Source: CAZLYK01 sp964563495
Lineage (GTDB): Bacteria; Acidobacteriota; Blastocatellia; RBC074
Reading direction: 5' to 3'
DNA length: 64,000 nt
Assembly (NCBI GenBank): GCA_964563495.1
Contig: CAZLYK010000008.1
Span: 1-64,000, forward strand
Position 1 is the stretch's first letter, and each line of letters begins with the position of its first letter. This document shows, piece after piece, positions 19,515-28,791 of this stretch. A model generated the notes under the pieces. That model was not told where the DNA came from. It ran no database searches and saw only the letters and a program-made list of their open reading frames with translations. The translations under genes were made by a program, and so were the position numbers.

Positions 19515-20669
19515 CTACCCGAAGCAATGCAACTTTCCATTCTGATCGCCGACGACGATTCTGCCGGCGGCAATCGCCGGTGAGGCCGAGACCGCTCCGC
19601 CCGCGTTAAACTCCCAAAGTTTCGTCCCCTTGACCAGATCGAGGACATAAAAGCGCCCGTCATTCGATCCGATGTAGACCCGGCCCCCGGCGACAGCCGG
19701 CGATGATTCAACCCGCGCGCGGGTCGTAAAAGTCCAGATGGCTTTGCCGGTCGCGGCGTTCAAACAATGGACCAGCTTGTCGCGCCCGCCGAGGATCACC
19801 TTGCCGCCGGCAATCGCCGCGGATGAATAGAACGGGAATTGTCGCTGCGAATGTTGATAACGCCAGGCGACTTTCCTGGTCCGAAGATTGAGGGCGATCA
19901 CCTCATTGCTGAAATTACCGAAGTAGGCCATTTGACCGGCGAAGGCCGGAGACGCCGCCGTATTCCCGCCGGCGGGCAGTTTGAGGACCTCTTTCCCGTC
20001 GGCGACACGGATCCCGTGAAAGATCTCATCGCAACCGGCGAAGTAGGCGATGCCGTCGACAACTGCGGGCGTTCCGTGGACGTAGTTCTCGGTTCTGAAA
20101 CGCCACAAAGTCTTGCCGTCGCGGATCTGGAAACAATAAAGATAGCCGTCGTAGGAGCCGATCAGGACGCGCTCACCGACGATCACCGGAGACGACTTTA
20201 TTTCTCCGCCGGTCTTATAACTCCAGACGCCTTTGCCGTCGCGTGAGTTGACGGCGTGAAAGACGCCGCCAAGATCGCCGATCAGGACCATGCCGCTGCC
20301 GACTGCCGGTGAGGATTCCCCGATCGGCTCCTGGGCGGCGTATTTCCATTTCAACCTGCCGCTCGCCAGCTCGACGGCGAGCAGCTCGCCTTTGCCGGAA
20401 CCGACATAGACGGTGCCCTCAACGATCGCCGGAGAAGATTCGATCACATCACCGGCTTCGTATGTCCACTGCAGCTTGAGATTCTCCGGCGGTTGCGATG
20501 ATGAAACGCCCGTCAGGTGATAGTCGGCGCGGAACTGCGGCCAGGCGTCGGCGCTCTGAGACGTGACCTTCGAGGCGACCGGGAAAAGCGCAAGCACAAA
20601 TACGAGTGAGATAAAAGACCAATGACCCGGCACGCAAGATTGTCTTTCAAATCGACCTTTGATGATCAT
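19515..20669 (-). CDS. Secreted PQQ-like beta-propeller protein
   Basis: A 384-residue exported protein built of repeated blades of the pyrrolo-quinoline-quinone enzyme type, each with a G-x-x-x-W-x-(Y/F) core (for example GRLKWKYAAQ, GVWSYKTGG, KTLWRFRTEN, KAIWTFTTRA, TKLWEFNAGG). It resembles BamB and quinoprotein-dehydrogenase propellers but lacks an obvious catalytic set, so it may be a binding scaffold. The start at 20669 overlaps the stop of the alcohol dehydrogenase gene by ATGA, so the two are coupled. Confidence 0.85.
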   Translation of the reverse strand: MIIKGRFERQSCVPGHWSFISLVFVLALFPVASKVTSQSADAWPQFRADYHLTGVSSSQPPENLKLQWTYEAGDVIESSPAIVEGTVYVGSGKGELLAVELASGRLKWKYAAQEPIGESSPAVGSGMVLIGDLGGVFHAVNSRDGKGVWSYKTGGEIKSSPVIVGERVLIGSYDGYLYCFQIRDGKTLWRFRTENYVHGTPAVVDGIAYFAGCDEIFHGIRVADGKEVLKLPAGGNTAASPAFAGQMAYFGNFSNEVIALNLRTRKVAWRYQHSQRQFPFYSSAAIAGGKVILGGRDKLVHCLNAATGKAIWTFTTRARVESSPAVAGGRVYIGSNDGRFYVLDLVKGTKLWEFNAGGAVSASPAIAAGRIVVGDQNGKLHCFG

Positions 20670-21820
20670 AATGCGCTGCTGTAGACCTCCATTGCTCCGG
20701 CTGCACTCCATTGGCGCGGGTTGAACCCTCCGGTCCATTGCCGGGCGGCTTCTTCAGATAAATTCTCGAGATCGGATTTTGAGACTCCTACCGAGGTCAG
20801 GTTTTCCGGCAGGCCGCCGGCCCGGCGCAACTGCTCCAACCGCGAAGCCAGCGCGTCTCCCGCATTTTTACCGTCGCACGAAAGACCCGCGATCATCGCC
20901 AGATCGCGATATCGCTCACCGGCCGCCTCGTCATTCCACCTGACGACGTGAGGGAGCACGAGGGCCACAGCGACCCCGTGCGTCGTCCCGTGGTTGCTGG
21001 TCAGCGGATTCGCGCAGGCGTGCGCCGCGCCGAGCATTGAATTTTCGATCGCCAGCCCGGCGTAATACGAACCGAGCAACATCGCCCCGCGAGCCCTGAT
21101 ATTCGCCGGATCGGTCAAGACCCTTTCGTAGTTGGCTTCGAGCAATCGCCACGCCTCGCGCGAGAAGGTTTCGGAGAGGGGGTTGCGTTTTGTCGTGACA
21201 TAGGATTCAACCGCGTGCGAGATCGCGTCGTAACCGGTGATCGCGGTCAAAGACGCGGGCATGGTCACGGTCAGGCGTGGATCCAGGAGGACCAGGCGGA
21301 AAGCCGCCTGTCGATCGCCGCACGCCATCTTGATATGGGTCCGGGCATCGGAGATCAAGGCATAGCTTTGCGCATCGCTGCCGGTGCCGGCCGTTGTCGG
21401 GATGCCGAACATCGGAAGCATATCTCGATCGGTCTTCTCGGATAATTTACCGTATCCCCAATAATCACGCATGGCCCCGCCGCCGGTCAGCACGAAGTTG
21501 ATCCCTTTGGCGCAATCAAGCGTGCTTCCGCCGCCGAGGGCGATAATCGAATCGATGCTCAGCCCCTCGGCCAGACGGCGGCCGGCTTCGACCATCTCGG
21601 TGTCGGGGTTCTCGCCGAAATCATGAAAAGTGAAAACCTTGATCCCCGCTCGCGCAAGCTGCCTCGAAGCCTCTGCCACATAACCGCAGGAGACCATCCC
21701 GCGATCGGCAACCAGAAAAACCCGGCGGAAATGACGCCCCAGCGCAAGCTCGCCCACCCTCTCAAACGAGCCGGACCCAAAAATGACTTGAGTCCGGCCG
21801 TTAAAATCAAATTCGTACAT
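20666..21820 (-). CDS. Iron-containing (type III) alcohol dehydrogenase
   Basis: A 384-residue NAD(P)-dependent group III alcohol dehydrogenase. Signatures: GGGSTLDCAKG (cofactor loop), IPTTAGTGSD, and metal-ligand segments DAISHAVESY, AAHACANPLT and HGTTHGVAVAL. The family also includes butanol, lactaldehyde and hydroxyacid dehydrogenases, so the substrate is unknown. It is cytoplasmic, while its coupled partner is exported, so a shared pathway is not evident. Confidence 0.93.
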   Translation of the reverse strand: MYEFDFNGRTQVIFGSGSFERVGELALGRHFRRVFLVADRGMVSCGYVAEASRQLARAGIKVFTFHDFGENPDTEMVEAGRRLAEGLSIDSIIALGGGSTLDCAKGINFVLTGGGAMRDYWGYGKLSEKTDRDMLPMFGIPTTAGTGSDAQSYALISDARTHIKMACGDRQAAFRLVLLDPRLTVTMPASLTAITGYDAISHAVESYVTTKRNPLSETFSREAWRLLEANYERVLTDPANIRARGAMLLGSYYAGLAIENSMLGAAHACANPLTSNHGTTHGVAVALVLPHVVRWNDEAAGERYRDLAMIAGLSCDGKNAGDALASRLEQLRRAGGLPENLTSVGVSKSDLENLSEEAARQWTGGFNPRQWSAAGAMEVYSSAL

Positions 21821-21831
21821 GCGTGTTCAGA

Positions 21832-21936
21832 AATAGATAGGCTTGACATGATTTTCACAGGATTAAACAAGACTGAAGACAAGCTGTTAAAACAATCTTG
21901 TTTAATCCTGTGAAAATCTTGTCAATCCTGTCTATT
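21832..21936. repeat. CAGGATT palindrome, copy 13
   Basis: Complete copy in which the inner arm reads TTTTCACAGG/CCTGTGAAAA instead of the usual TTTTTGCAGG, changed on both sides. It encodes the NRQD-stop end of the propeller protein at 21922 and lies upstream of the alcohol dehydrogenase start. Confidence 0.94.
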
Positions 21937-23406
21937 AGCGGCTTGCGGAGTCGCGCCCGCGTGGAGCGAGTAGAGCTGATTGCGGTTCATGATGAAGAGC
22001 GCGCCGTTGGCCGGGACCGGGCTGGAATAGACCGAGCTTCCCATATTTATCTCGCCGATTAATTTCTTTTCGCGGCCGGCCTGGAGGATGGCCACATCAC
22101 CGTCTTCATCCCCCAGATAGACCTTGCCGTCAGCCACCAGCGGCGAGCCCCAGACGGCGGCGAACATGTCGTGTTGCCACAGTTCCTTGCCGGTCCTCGC
22201 GTCCAGGCAATGGAGGAACCCGCTGAAATCGGCGTAATAGAGCAGCCCATCGTGTAATGCGCCGGTCGAAATTGAGCGACGGATCTTATCGAAATGCCAG
22301 ATCAGGCCGTCTTTCGTCAGGTCGCCGCGCTTGGTCGCATCGATGCAATAAAGATGTCCGACGCCTTCCCCGTGCTCGGGGTCCTGACCATTGGCGAGAT
22401 AGATCTTGTTTTCAAAGATAACCGGAGTGCTGATGATCTCGTTGCGGGTCTTGGGCCAGACCGAATCTTTTGGATTGGTGTCGAACTCCCACAGTTTCTT
22501 GCCGGTCAGCGCCTCATAGCCGCGGACCCATCCGTCGCCTTCGCCGACCACCACCTGCAGGACATCGCCGACCTTGCCCACCGCGGGAGATGACCACTGC
22601 CCGTGCAGGATCCGATCCTCGACGTTGTTGACCTCCCAGACCAGCTTGCCCGTCTGCTTGTTGATCGCGATCATCGAGGGCGCCTTGGGTGAAGGGATGT
22701 TGACGTGGCTTTCATCCTGGCCGTTTGAAGTGCCGATGTAGACCAGCTCGCCGTAAATCACCGGCGAGCTATTGGCCAGGTTATGCGGATGCGAGCCGAC
22801 CTCCTCGATCATATCGAACTTCCAGACGATGTCTCCGTCCTTTTTGGAGGTGAACTTCTCGTCCTTGTACGGGCCGTCATTCTCGTCGTCGTAGAAACCC
22901 TTGAGGTCCGCGCAGATCAGCTCGGCGCGGTTCGAGACATAATAAGCCCTCTCGCCATCAATCGCCGCCGAAGAGGCGATGCCCTGATATGGCCAATCAT
23001 TGACCCGCCCGGCAGCCAGCTTCTCGTGCGTCAGTTGCCACATGAATTCGCCATCCGATTCGCGAAACGCCATGACCACGCCACGGTCTCCGCCCTGTTT
23101 CGGATCGCGCAGACCCTCATTGTTCGTTCCGACCAGAACCATGCCGCCGCCGACCGAAGGGTTGCCGTAACTTTGCGACCCGAGCGAGGCGACCCATTTG
23201 ACGTTGGTCTTTTTATTAATGTCCCACGATGTCGGCAGGCCCTTCATACTCGAGACCATGTTGCGATCCGGAGAGCCTCCCCACATCGGCCAATCGCCAC
23301 CGCCGGAGTCCGAGGCAATAGATACCGAGGCCGGCCGCCAGGCCAGCAACCCCAGCGACAGGGAGATCGATAAGAATATGGACGTACGTATCAAGACTGA
23401 TCTCAT
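21922..23406 (-). CDS. Secreted PQQ-like beta-propeller protein
   Basis: A 494-residue exported protein (signal peptide to about residue 30) with PQQ-type blades, starting with the DWPMWGGSPDRNM motif common in this group, and blades such as GKLVWEVNN, GKKLWEFDTN and GKELWQHDM. It lies 22 bp downstream of the next propeller gene and is surely cotranscribed. Function unknown; related proteins occur beside alcohol or sugar oxidation genes. The last residues NRQD come from the repeat. Confidence 0.85.
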   Translation of the reverse strand: MRSVLIRTSIFLSISLSLGLLAWRPASVSIASDSGGGDWPMWGGSPDRNMVSSMKGLPTSWDINKKTNVKWVASLGSQSYGNPSVGGGMVLVGTNNEGLRDPKQGGDRGVVMAFRESDGEFMWQLTHEKLAAGRVNDWPYQGIASSAAIDGERAYYVSNRAELICADLKGFYDDENDGPYKDEKFTSKKDGDIVWKFDMIEEVGSHPHNLANSSPVIYGELVYIGTSNGQDESHVNIPSPKAPSMIAINKQTGKLVWEVNNVEDRILHGQWSSPAVGKVGDVLQVVVGEGDGWVRGYEALTGKKLWEFDTNPKDSVWPKTRNEIISTPVIFENKIYLANGQDPEHGEGVGHLYCIDATKRGDLTKDGLIWHFDKIRRSISTGALHDGLLYYADFSGFLHCLDARTGKELWQHDMFAAVWGSPLVADGKVYLGDEDGDVAILQAGREKKLIGEINMGSSVYSSPVPANGALFIMNRNQLYSLHAGATPQAANRQD

Positions 23407-23428
23407 AAAATCCTCTCTTCGGTTACTT

Positions 23429-25711
23429 CTATTTTTGTCTCACCTTGATGTTGTCGAAAAAGATCTCGTTCGGGGCGTCGGCGAAAATGCCGGCGCTGCC
23501 CTGACGATTGCCGATCGGATCGATCCATTCGATCATCCATTCGGCGGGTTCCGGTTCGGCGACCGGCCAGGCTTTGCCGCGTGCCCGGGTCTTGCCGTCC
23601 GGCAGATTTTCGACTTCGAGCTTCAAACGGTACCAGGTGTCGGGTTTCCAGTTGAATTTCTTGTCAAATGTGCGTTTCGGCTCGATCTGCCAGGACCGCA
23701 GCTCGATCCGTTGGCTGTTGCCGAAGAGCACCAATTCGTAGCGCTGCGCGACGATCCCGGCGTCTCCCAGCTGACGGCGTTTCTCGATTGCGCGGATATC
23801 GGCCTGGATCGTGTAGTTCGCATTATCGACTGCCCCGAACAATGAACGGGTGCGTTTGAAAGCCGGATTGTCAGCCTTCTTGACCAGGACCTTGTTGCCG
23901 TCCAGTTCACGGACTACGTATTTGCCGGAAGTATTGAGCCACGTCCGAGGCGCCTGATCGATAGCGATGTCGCTGAAATCTTCGGTGTAGGGGAGGGGTG
24001 GGATGACGCGAATGCGCGATATTCCGGTCACGCCGCCGGCAGTCGCTTTGGCGATTCCGGCCTGAGCGCCGGTTCCTGCCGCGGGCGTATACTGGTTGTT
24101 CTGCACCGGGCCCTTCAGGCCATCGAGCGCCCAGGTCGCGCCGGCCTCCTCGCGAATAAACCGGCCGTGGTCATCGAAGAGGCGGACTTTGAGCCTGGCG
24201 GTCTCGCCGGGTTTGATGACCAGATCGGCGGGGACAACCTGGAGGTGAGCGACCGCGGCGCCGGCAGGAGCATTCTCGGCCTTCTCGGAGACGGGCGGCA
24301 ACGCGGGTCCCTTCTTTTTACCGATCGCATAGAGATGCTTGGTCGAGACCAGGTAGATGCGCCCGCGCGAAACGGCGACCGAGGCGATGATCTGTTCATT
24401 CGAGGCGATCAGTTCGTCGCCGACTTCGGTCGTGGCGTCGACTTTATCGATCGGTTCGAGCTCATCGGAGTCCAGAATCTGGCAGCCGGTCGGGCCGGGT
24501 TTGAGAATAAAGAACTTTCCGTTCTCGGTGCCGACATAGATTTTGCCGTCGGCAAAGACCGGCGAAGCTTTCTGGATCGTGCCCAGATTCTGCTCCCACA
24601 GCTTCCTGCCGTTATTGACGTCGAAAGCGTAGAGATTGGACCCGGAATCGATCTGATAGAGCCTCTCTCCGTCGATCACCGGCGACGAGGGACCGAGTTG
24701 AAAATTGGTGAGCGCCCACTTGATCTTGTCCTTATTGGAATCCTTGCCGACCACCCCTTTGGCCGTCGCGTCGATCGCCGCCAGCAACCCCATCTCGCTC
24801 GTATCAAGGTTTTCTTCCTGATGCGAGACGAACGCAATATTGCCCTTCATGACTACGCCCGGATTAATGCCGCGCTTGCTCGCCGGATAGCTCCAGACCG
24901 GTTCTCCGGTCGCGACCTTCAGAGCGTGGACTGCCCCGTCACCCGCACCCGCGATCATCATCCTCACGCCATCGACAGTCGCGACCACAGGCGTCGAATA
25001 AGTCGTATCGAAAGGCCTGCCTCCGGGAGTGCTGACCCAGACATTTTCGCCGGTCCGTTTGTCAAAGGCATAAAAACGATGCCGGCGCATAAAGAGATCG
25101 GCGAAACCGTCGGTCACCGTACTGACGATGACCAGGTCTCCCTCGACGATCGGCGAGACCGTGCGGCCGCCATGCGTAGTCCACGCGCCGAACTCATCAG
25201 TGAGAGATCTGGCCCAGAGCAGTTTGCCGTCAAAAGAGAGCGCGACCAGATCGTTTCCCGCGCCGAAAGCGTAGACATTCCCGGTCGTCGGATCGCCAAC
25301 CGGCGAAGACCAGGCAATGCGACGCGGCGGGACATCGGTCGAGTAAATGTTGAAGCGGTACTCCCAGAGCTTCCTGCCGGTCTCGGCGTCAAATGAGATC
25401 ACTCGCTCCTGCATCGTCTCGCCCTCACCCGCTGAGTTGAAGAGAAAGACCCGCCCGTTCATGACGATCGGAGCCGAACGCCCGCCGTAAGGAGCCTTCC
25501 AGAGAAGATTTTCACCCTTTGGCGACCACTTTTCCGGCAACCCCTTCTCGGGTGAAATCCCATCGCGCGACGGCCCGCGCGCATCGGCCCAATCGCTGCC
25601 GCTGCGCGCCCGCGCCGGCGACTGCGCCGAACTACTCCAGCCGAATAACCCAACCACACCCAGACTGACCGTCAGGGTAAACAATAAGGCGATCTTTGTC
25701 GAAGTCTTCAT
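23429..25711 (-). CDS. Secreted PQQ-like propeller with C-terminal jelly-roll domain
   Basis: A 760-residue exported protein. Residues about 30-460 form a PQQ-type propeller (DWADARGPSRDG start; blades such as GKLLWARSL, GENVWVSTPG, GRKLWEQNLG). A linker with an Ig-like stretch (about 470-560) follows, then a C-terminal domain (about 565-760) beginning PYTEDFSDIAID and ending NEIFFDNIKVRQK, which resembles concanavalin-like jelly-roll modules such as 3-keto-disaccharide hydrolase-like domains. Could bind or act on carbohydrate. The start at 25711 is the first codon giving a proper signal peptide. First gene of the minus-strand propeller operon. Confidence 0.85.
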   Translation of the reverse strand: MKTSTKIALLFTLTVSLGVVGLFGWSSSAQSPARARSGSDWADARGPSRDGISPEKGLPEKWSPKGENLLWKAPYGGRSAPIVMNGRVFLFNSAGEGETMQERVISFDAETGRKLWEYRFNIYSTDVPPRRIAWSSPVGDPTTGNVYAFGAGNDLVALSFDGKLLWARSLTDEFGAWTTHGGRTVSPIVEGDLVIVSTVTDGFADLFMRRHRFYAFDKRTGENVWVSTPGGRPFDTTYSTPVVATVDGVRMMIAGAGDGAVHALKVATGEPVWSYPASKRGINPGVVMKGNIAFVSHQEENLDTSEMGLLAAIDATAKGVVGKDSNKDKIKWALTNFQLGPSSPVIDGERLYQIDSGSNLYAFDVNNGRKLWEQNLGTIQKASPVFADGKIYVGTENGKFFILKPGPTGCQILDSDELEPIDKVDATTEVGDELIASNEQIIASVAVSRGRIYLVSTKHLYAIGKKKGPALPPVSEKAENAPAGAAVAHLQVVPADLVIKPGETARLKVRLFDDHGRFIREEAGATWALDGLKGPVQNNQYTPAAGTGAQAGIAKATAGGVTGISRIRVIPPLPYTEDFSDIAIDQAPRTWLNTSGKYVVRELDGNKVLVKKADNPAFKRTRSLFGAVDNANYTIQADIRAIEKRRQLGDAGIVAQRYELVLFGNSQRIELRSWQIEPKRTFDKKFNWKPDTWYRLKLEVENLPDGKTRARGKAWPVAEPEPAEWMIEWIDPIGNRQGSAGIFADAPNEIFFDNIKVRQK

Positions 25712-25906
25712 ATCCGGATTCCATCGGTTTTCTGAGATTGATTCCCAGTAGCACAATACTGAGATCTACGCTTATGGGTTGCGCTTATTTACCCGCGCGC
25801 GTCCCGCCAACTTGATTTAGGTGAGTAGCAAATATAATGTGCCACAGACAACAGTTCAAGGAAGGCAGGTTTCTCGAAACCTGGCGGTCGCTGATATCGT
25901 TTCTGA

Positions 25907-25992
25907 AATGACAGGAGGGAGAGGATTTACACAGGATTTGAAAAGATTCCATCTTGTCAGATCCTGTGCAAATCCGCTCCCTCCCGTCTATT
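25907..25992. repeat. CAGGATT palindrome, copy 14 (diverged, paired changes)
   Basis: Copy with GGGAGAGGATTTACACAGG on the left and a largely matching complement on the right, differing from the consensus on both sides. It lies in the divergent spacer between two propeller genes. Confidence 0.82.
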
Positions 25993-26013
25993 CCACTTCA
26001 GGAGTCTCCAAAC

Positions 26014-27342
26014 ATGCAGATCGTCACAAACGCATTGAGCGGAATTTTGTTTATCACACTGATCACGACGGCCGGCAATAGTTCCAATTGGTCGCAATGG
26101 CGAGGTCCTGAAGGAACCGGCATCTCGACCGAGACCAATCTGCCGGTCGAATGGGGCGTCAATAAAAACATCAAATGGAAGACGGCGATACCCGGACGTG
26201 GCCACTCTTCGCCGATCGTCTGGGGGACGAAGGTCTTTTTGACCACCGATATCGATGGTCCGGTCGTCCCCGGCGCAAAGGCCGTTGATCACAAGATTGA
26301 CGGGCAACCGTTTGTCCACCCCGACAGCGTCGGCGCCGACCGCAAGCATACATTCAAGGTGCTTTGCCTGGACCGTCACACCGGCAGGATCTTATGGGAA
26401 CAGACGGCCTATCAAGGCATCGTCTATGACGGCCGTCACCGCAAGGGCAGCTACGCCTCTCCCACGCCTACCACCGATGGAACTCGCGTCTATGCCTGGT
26501 TCGGAGCCGAGGGCGATGGACTCTATTGCTATGATTTCAACGGCAAGCTGCTCTGGAAAACGACCCTCGGAAAAATCGCCAGCATCGGGATGGGCCCCGG
26601 CACTTCACCGGTGATCCACGACAACATTGTCATCCTGCAATGTGACGAAGATAACGGCGAGAAGTCCTTTATCGTCGGGATCGATAAAAAGACGGGCAAA
26701 GAGGTTTGGCGGACTCCGCGCCAGGTCCAGATCAGTTGGGCGACCCCCCTCATCGTCCGACAGGGTCAACGCGCCGAAATCATCACCAGCGGCAACGAAT
26801 GGATCATCTCTTACGATCCGAAGACCGGCAAAGAGCTGTGGAAAATGAAAGGCCACGGCAGCAACGCGATCGCCACTCCGCTGGTCGGACACGGCATGGT
26901 CTATGTCTATGCCGGATTCCCGGTCAAGAAGACTTACGCGATCAAACTTGGTGCCTCGGGAGACATCACCGGATCGCCGAACATGGTCTGGCAATATGAT
27001 AAGGGAACGGCCTACGTCCCGTCGTCGATTCTCTACGGTGATTATCTATATCTCATGAGTGATCGCGGCATCCTGACCTGCCTCGACGCCAAAACCGGCA
27101 AGATCGTCTATGAGGGTGGCCGGATCCCCATCCCGGCGACTTTTACGGCATCGCCGGTAGCCTTTGACGGCAAGATCCTGCTGACGAGTGAAGACGGAGA
27201 CACCTACATCATCAAAGCCGGCGCGAAGCACGAGGTGCTCGCAACCAACCCGATCGGAGAGCCCGTTTACGCCTCGCCGGCGATCTCCGACGGGATGATC
27301 TTCATTCGCGGCGAGAAGAATCTGTATGGCATCGGGAAGTGA
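26014..27342 (+). CDS. Secreted PQQ-like beta-propeller protein
   Basis: A 442-residue exported propeller protein; the mature part begins NWSQWRGPEGTGIS. Blades include GRILWEQTAY, GKLLWKTTLG, GKEVWRTPRQ and GKELWKMKG. It is transcribed away from the minus-strand propeller operon across a 300-bp spacer. The start at 26014 follows AGGAG; an earlier in-frame ATG would fuse a repeat-encoded tail. The final A of its TGA stop is also the first base of the next repeat copy. Confidence 0.86.
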   Translation: MQIVTNALSGILFITLITTAGNSSNWSQWRGPEGTGISTETNLPVEWGVNKNIKWKTAIPGRGHSSPIVWGTKVFLTTDIDGPVVPGAKAVDHKIDGQPFVHPDSVGADRKHTFKVLCLDRHTGRILWEQTAYQGIVYDGRHRKGSYASPTPTTDGTRVYAWFGAEGDGLYCYDFNGKLLWKTTLGKIASIGMGPGTSPVIHDNIVILQCDEDNGEKSFIVGIDKKTGKEVWRTPRQVQISWATPLIVRQGQRAEIITSGNEWIISYDPKTGKELWKMKGHGSNAIATPLVGHGMVYVYAGFPVKKTYAIKLGASGDITGSPNMVWQYDKGTAYVPSSILYGDYLYLMSDRGILTCLDAKTGKIVYEGGRIPIPATFTASPVAFDGKILLTSEDGDTYIIKAGAKHEVLATNPIGEPVYASPAISDGMIFIRGEKNLYGIGK

Positions 27343-27406
27343 ATAGACAGGATCGATAAGATTGGTCTGGTTAAATCCTGCCACAATCTTGTCGATCCTG
27401 TCTATT
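27342..27406. repeat. CAGGATT palindrome, copy 15 (short form)
   Basis: Compact copy of 65 bp between two plus-strand genes, overlapping the propeller stop codon by one base and ending 18 nt before the next start. Confidence 0.9.
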
Positions 27407-27424
27407 TTACCAAGGAGATCTAAT

Positions 27425-27895
27425 ATGAAATCGATCGTCTTGATCATTTTATTGGCTTCAACGGTGCTCCTTGCCCAAACCAAGCCGAACTTCAACGGGA
27501 CCTGGGTCCTGGACAAAGACAAGAGCTTCAGCAACGGCCCACAATTCGATCAGACCATGATCGTCGCTCACCAGGGTGAGACGATCAAAGTCGAAGCCAA
27601 ACAGAAAAGCCCCAGAGGCGAGGTGACGATCAATGAAGACTACAACCTCAACGGCCAACCCGCGGAGTTCACGCCGCAGGCGCCGCCGAACTCCAGGGGC
27701 AGACGCAAAGCCTCATGGCTGCCCGGCGGCCACGGCATCTTGATCGAGGATGAAATCACGGCTGAAGGCAAGATCGTCAATCAAACCATGCGCAAGTGGA
27801 CGCTCTCGGCCGACGGGAAGACGCTGATCGTCGATCTCTACCTGGACAGCCAGCGCGGGTCTTTTGAAGTCAAGCGCGTCTACAATCGCCAGTAG
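27425..27895 (+). CDS. Small secreted lipocalin-like protein
   Basis: A 156-residue protein with a signal peptide (MKSIVLIILLASTVLLAQ) and a beta-rich body starting NFNGTWVLDKDKS, a pattern frequent in small exported proteins of Acidobacteria-like genomes. GGAG stands 9 nt before the ATG at 27425. Function unknown. It follows the propeller gene on the same strand, separated only by a repeat copy. Confidence 0.8.
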   Translation: MKSIVLIILLASTVLLAQTKPNFNGTWVLDKDKSFSNGPQFDQTMIVAHQGETIKVEAKQKSPRGEVTINEDYNLNGQPAEFTPQAPPNSRGRRKASWLPGGHGILIEDEITAEGKIVNQTMRKWTLSADGKTLIVDLYLDSQRGSFEVKRVYNRQ

Positions 27896-28031
27896 ACACT
27901 GGCTCTCGGAATTTTTTGAACGGCGAGCAAAAGTGGGCGAGCCAATTCGTCTATTACGGCAGAGAGCAAAAAAACAAGCAGAATTACTCTCTGGCGCGAG
28001 TCAGGCTGGCGGCCCGCTCGCGCCCTTTTTT

Positions 28032-28166
28032 AATAGACAGGATTGACAGGATTTTTGCAGGATTAAACAGGATTACTGTTGGGAAGAGGTTCTGAAGTTA
28101 ATCATCACCATTTTCCCTAGAGTAATCCTGTTTAATCCTGCAAAAATCCTGTCAATCCTGTCTATT
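28032..28166. repeat. CAGGATT palindrome, copy 16 (long form, convergent genes)
   Basis: Nearly perfect consensus arms with a variable centre; 135 bp. Lies between the small secreted protein gene and the convergent sodC, ending 6 bp from the sodC stop. Confidence 0.95.
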
Positions 28167-28172
28167 CCCTCG

Positions 28173-28772
28173 CTACTTGGCCAGACCGATCGCGCCGCAG
28201 GCCAGCCGGCCGCCGGCGTTGCCGGTAGGTTGGGTTTTGAGATCATCGGGATTGGCGTGGACGATCAGACCGCGGCCGATGATCGAGTTGGGACCGTCGA
28301 ATTTTAAAACTGAGTCGAGGTGTTCAAGGTGGGCCATCCCGTCCTGACCGGCTTCGAGGTTGCCCAGGTCACCGGCGTGGTGCTTGGCGTCAGTGGGCGC
28401 GCCGTGGGGCGCTCCGGCGGGGTTGAAATGACCGCCCGCGGCCGAGCCGTCTTTTGAGCTGCAATCCCCCCATTCGTGGATGTGGAATCCGTGTTTGCCG
28501 GGGGTCAGCCCCTCGATCTGAGCGACGACCTTGACCTTGTCGCCCTCTCTGGTAAAAGTCACGATGCCGCTCACTTTGCTCCCATCGGTCGGACGCAGGA
28601 CGGCAATCGCACGGGCGACGGCTGATTTGGCCTCATGCTGTTCGTGCTGATCGGCGGTTTTTGACCGGCCCGAAGTCCTGGCGGCCAGACCCAACCCGGC
28701 GAGCAAGACGACGAGAACCATGGTTGATAAAGAGATCATCTTCGCAGCGCTTTTTCTCAATTTTCCCCTCAC
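28173..28772 (-). CDS. sodC: Cu/Zn superoxide dismutase, exported
   Basis: Dismutates superoxide in the periplasm or at the membrane. Metal ligands are seen in GFHIHEWGDC, GGHFNPAGAPHG and HHAGDLGN, with the C-terminal GRGLIVHANPDDLKTQPTG block and a disulfide Cys in GGRLACGAIG. The N-terminus carries a hydrophobic export segment. The start is uncertain: GTG at 28772 has no clear ribosome site, whereas a TTG at 28760 follows AGGGGA; both keep the signal peptide. It is followed on the other side by two PFK genes with no evident functional link. Confidence 0.93.
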   Translation of the reverse strand: MRGKLRKSAAKMISLSTMVLVVLLAGLGLAARTSGRSKTADQHEQHEAKSAVARAIAVLRPTDGSKVSGIVTFTREGDKVKVVAQIEGLTPGKHGFHIHEWGDCSSKDGSAAGGHFNPAGAPHGAPTDAKHHAGDLGNLEAGQDGMAHLEHLDSVLKFDGPNSIIGRGLIVHANPDDLKTQPTGNAGGRLACGAIGLAK

Positions 28773-28791
28773 TTTCTGTTTTGTCTGATAT

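Noticed and set aside
24167..25396. Long antisense open frame opposite the propeller/jelly-roll gene
   Set aside because: No domain signature; the opposite strand has clear propeller blades and signal peptide.
27864..28031. Possible small gene after the lipocalin-like protein
   Set aside because: Overlaps the previous gene, no ribosome site, no recognisable product; treated as spacer.
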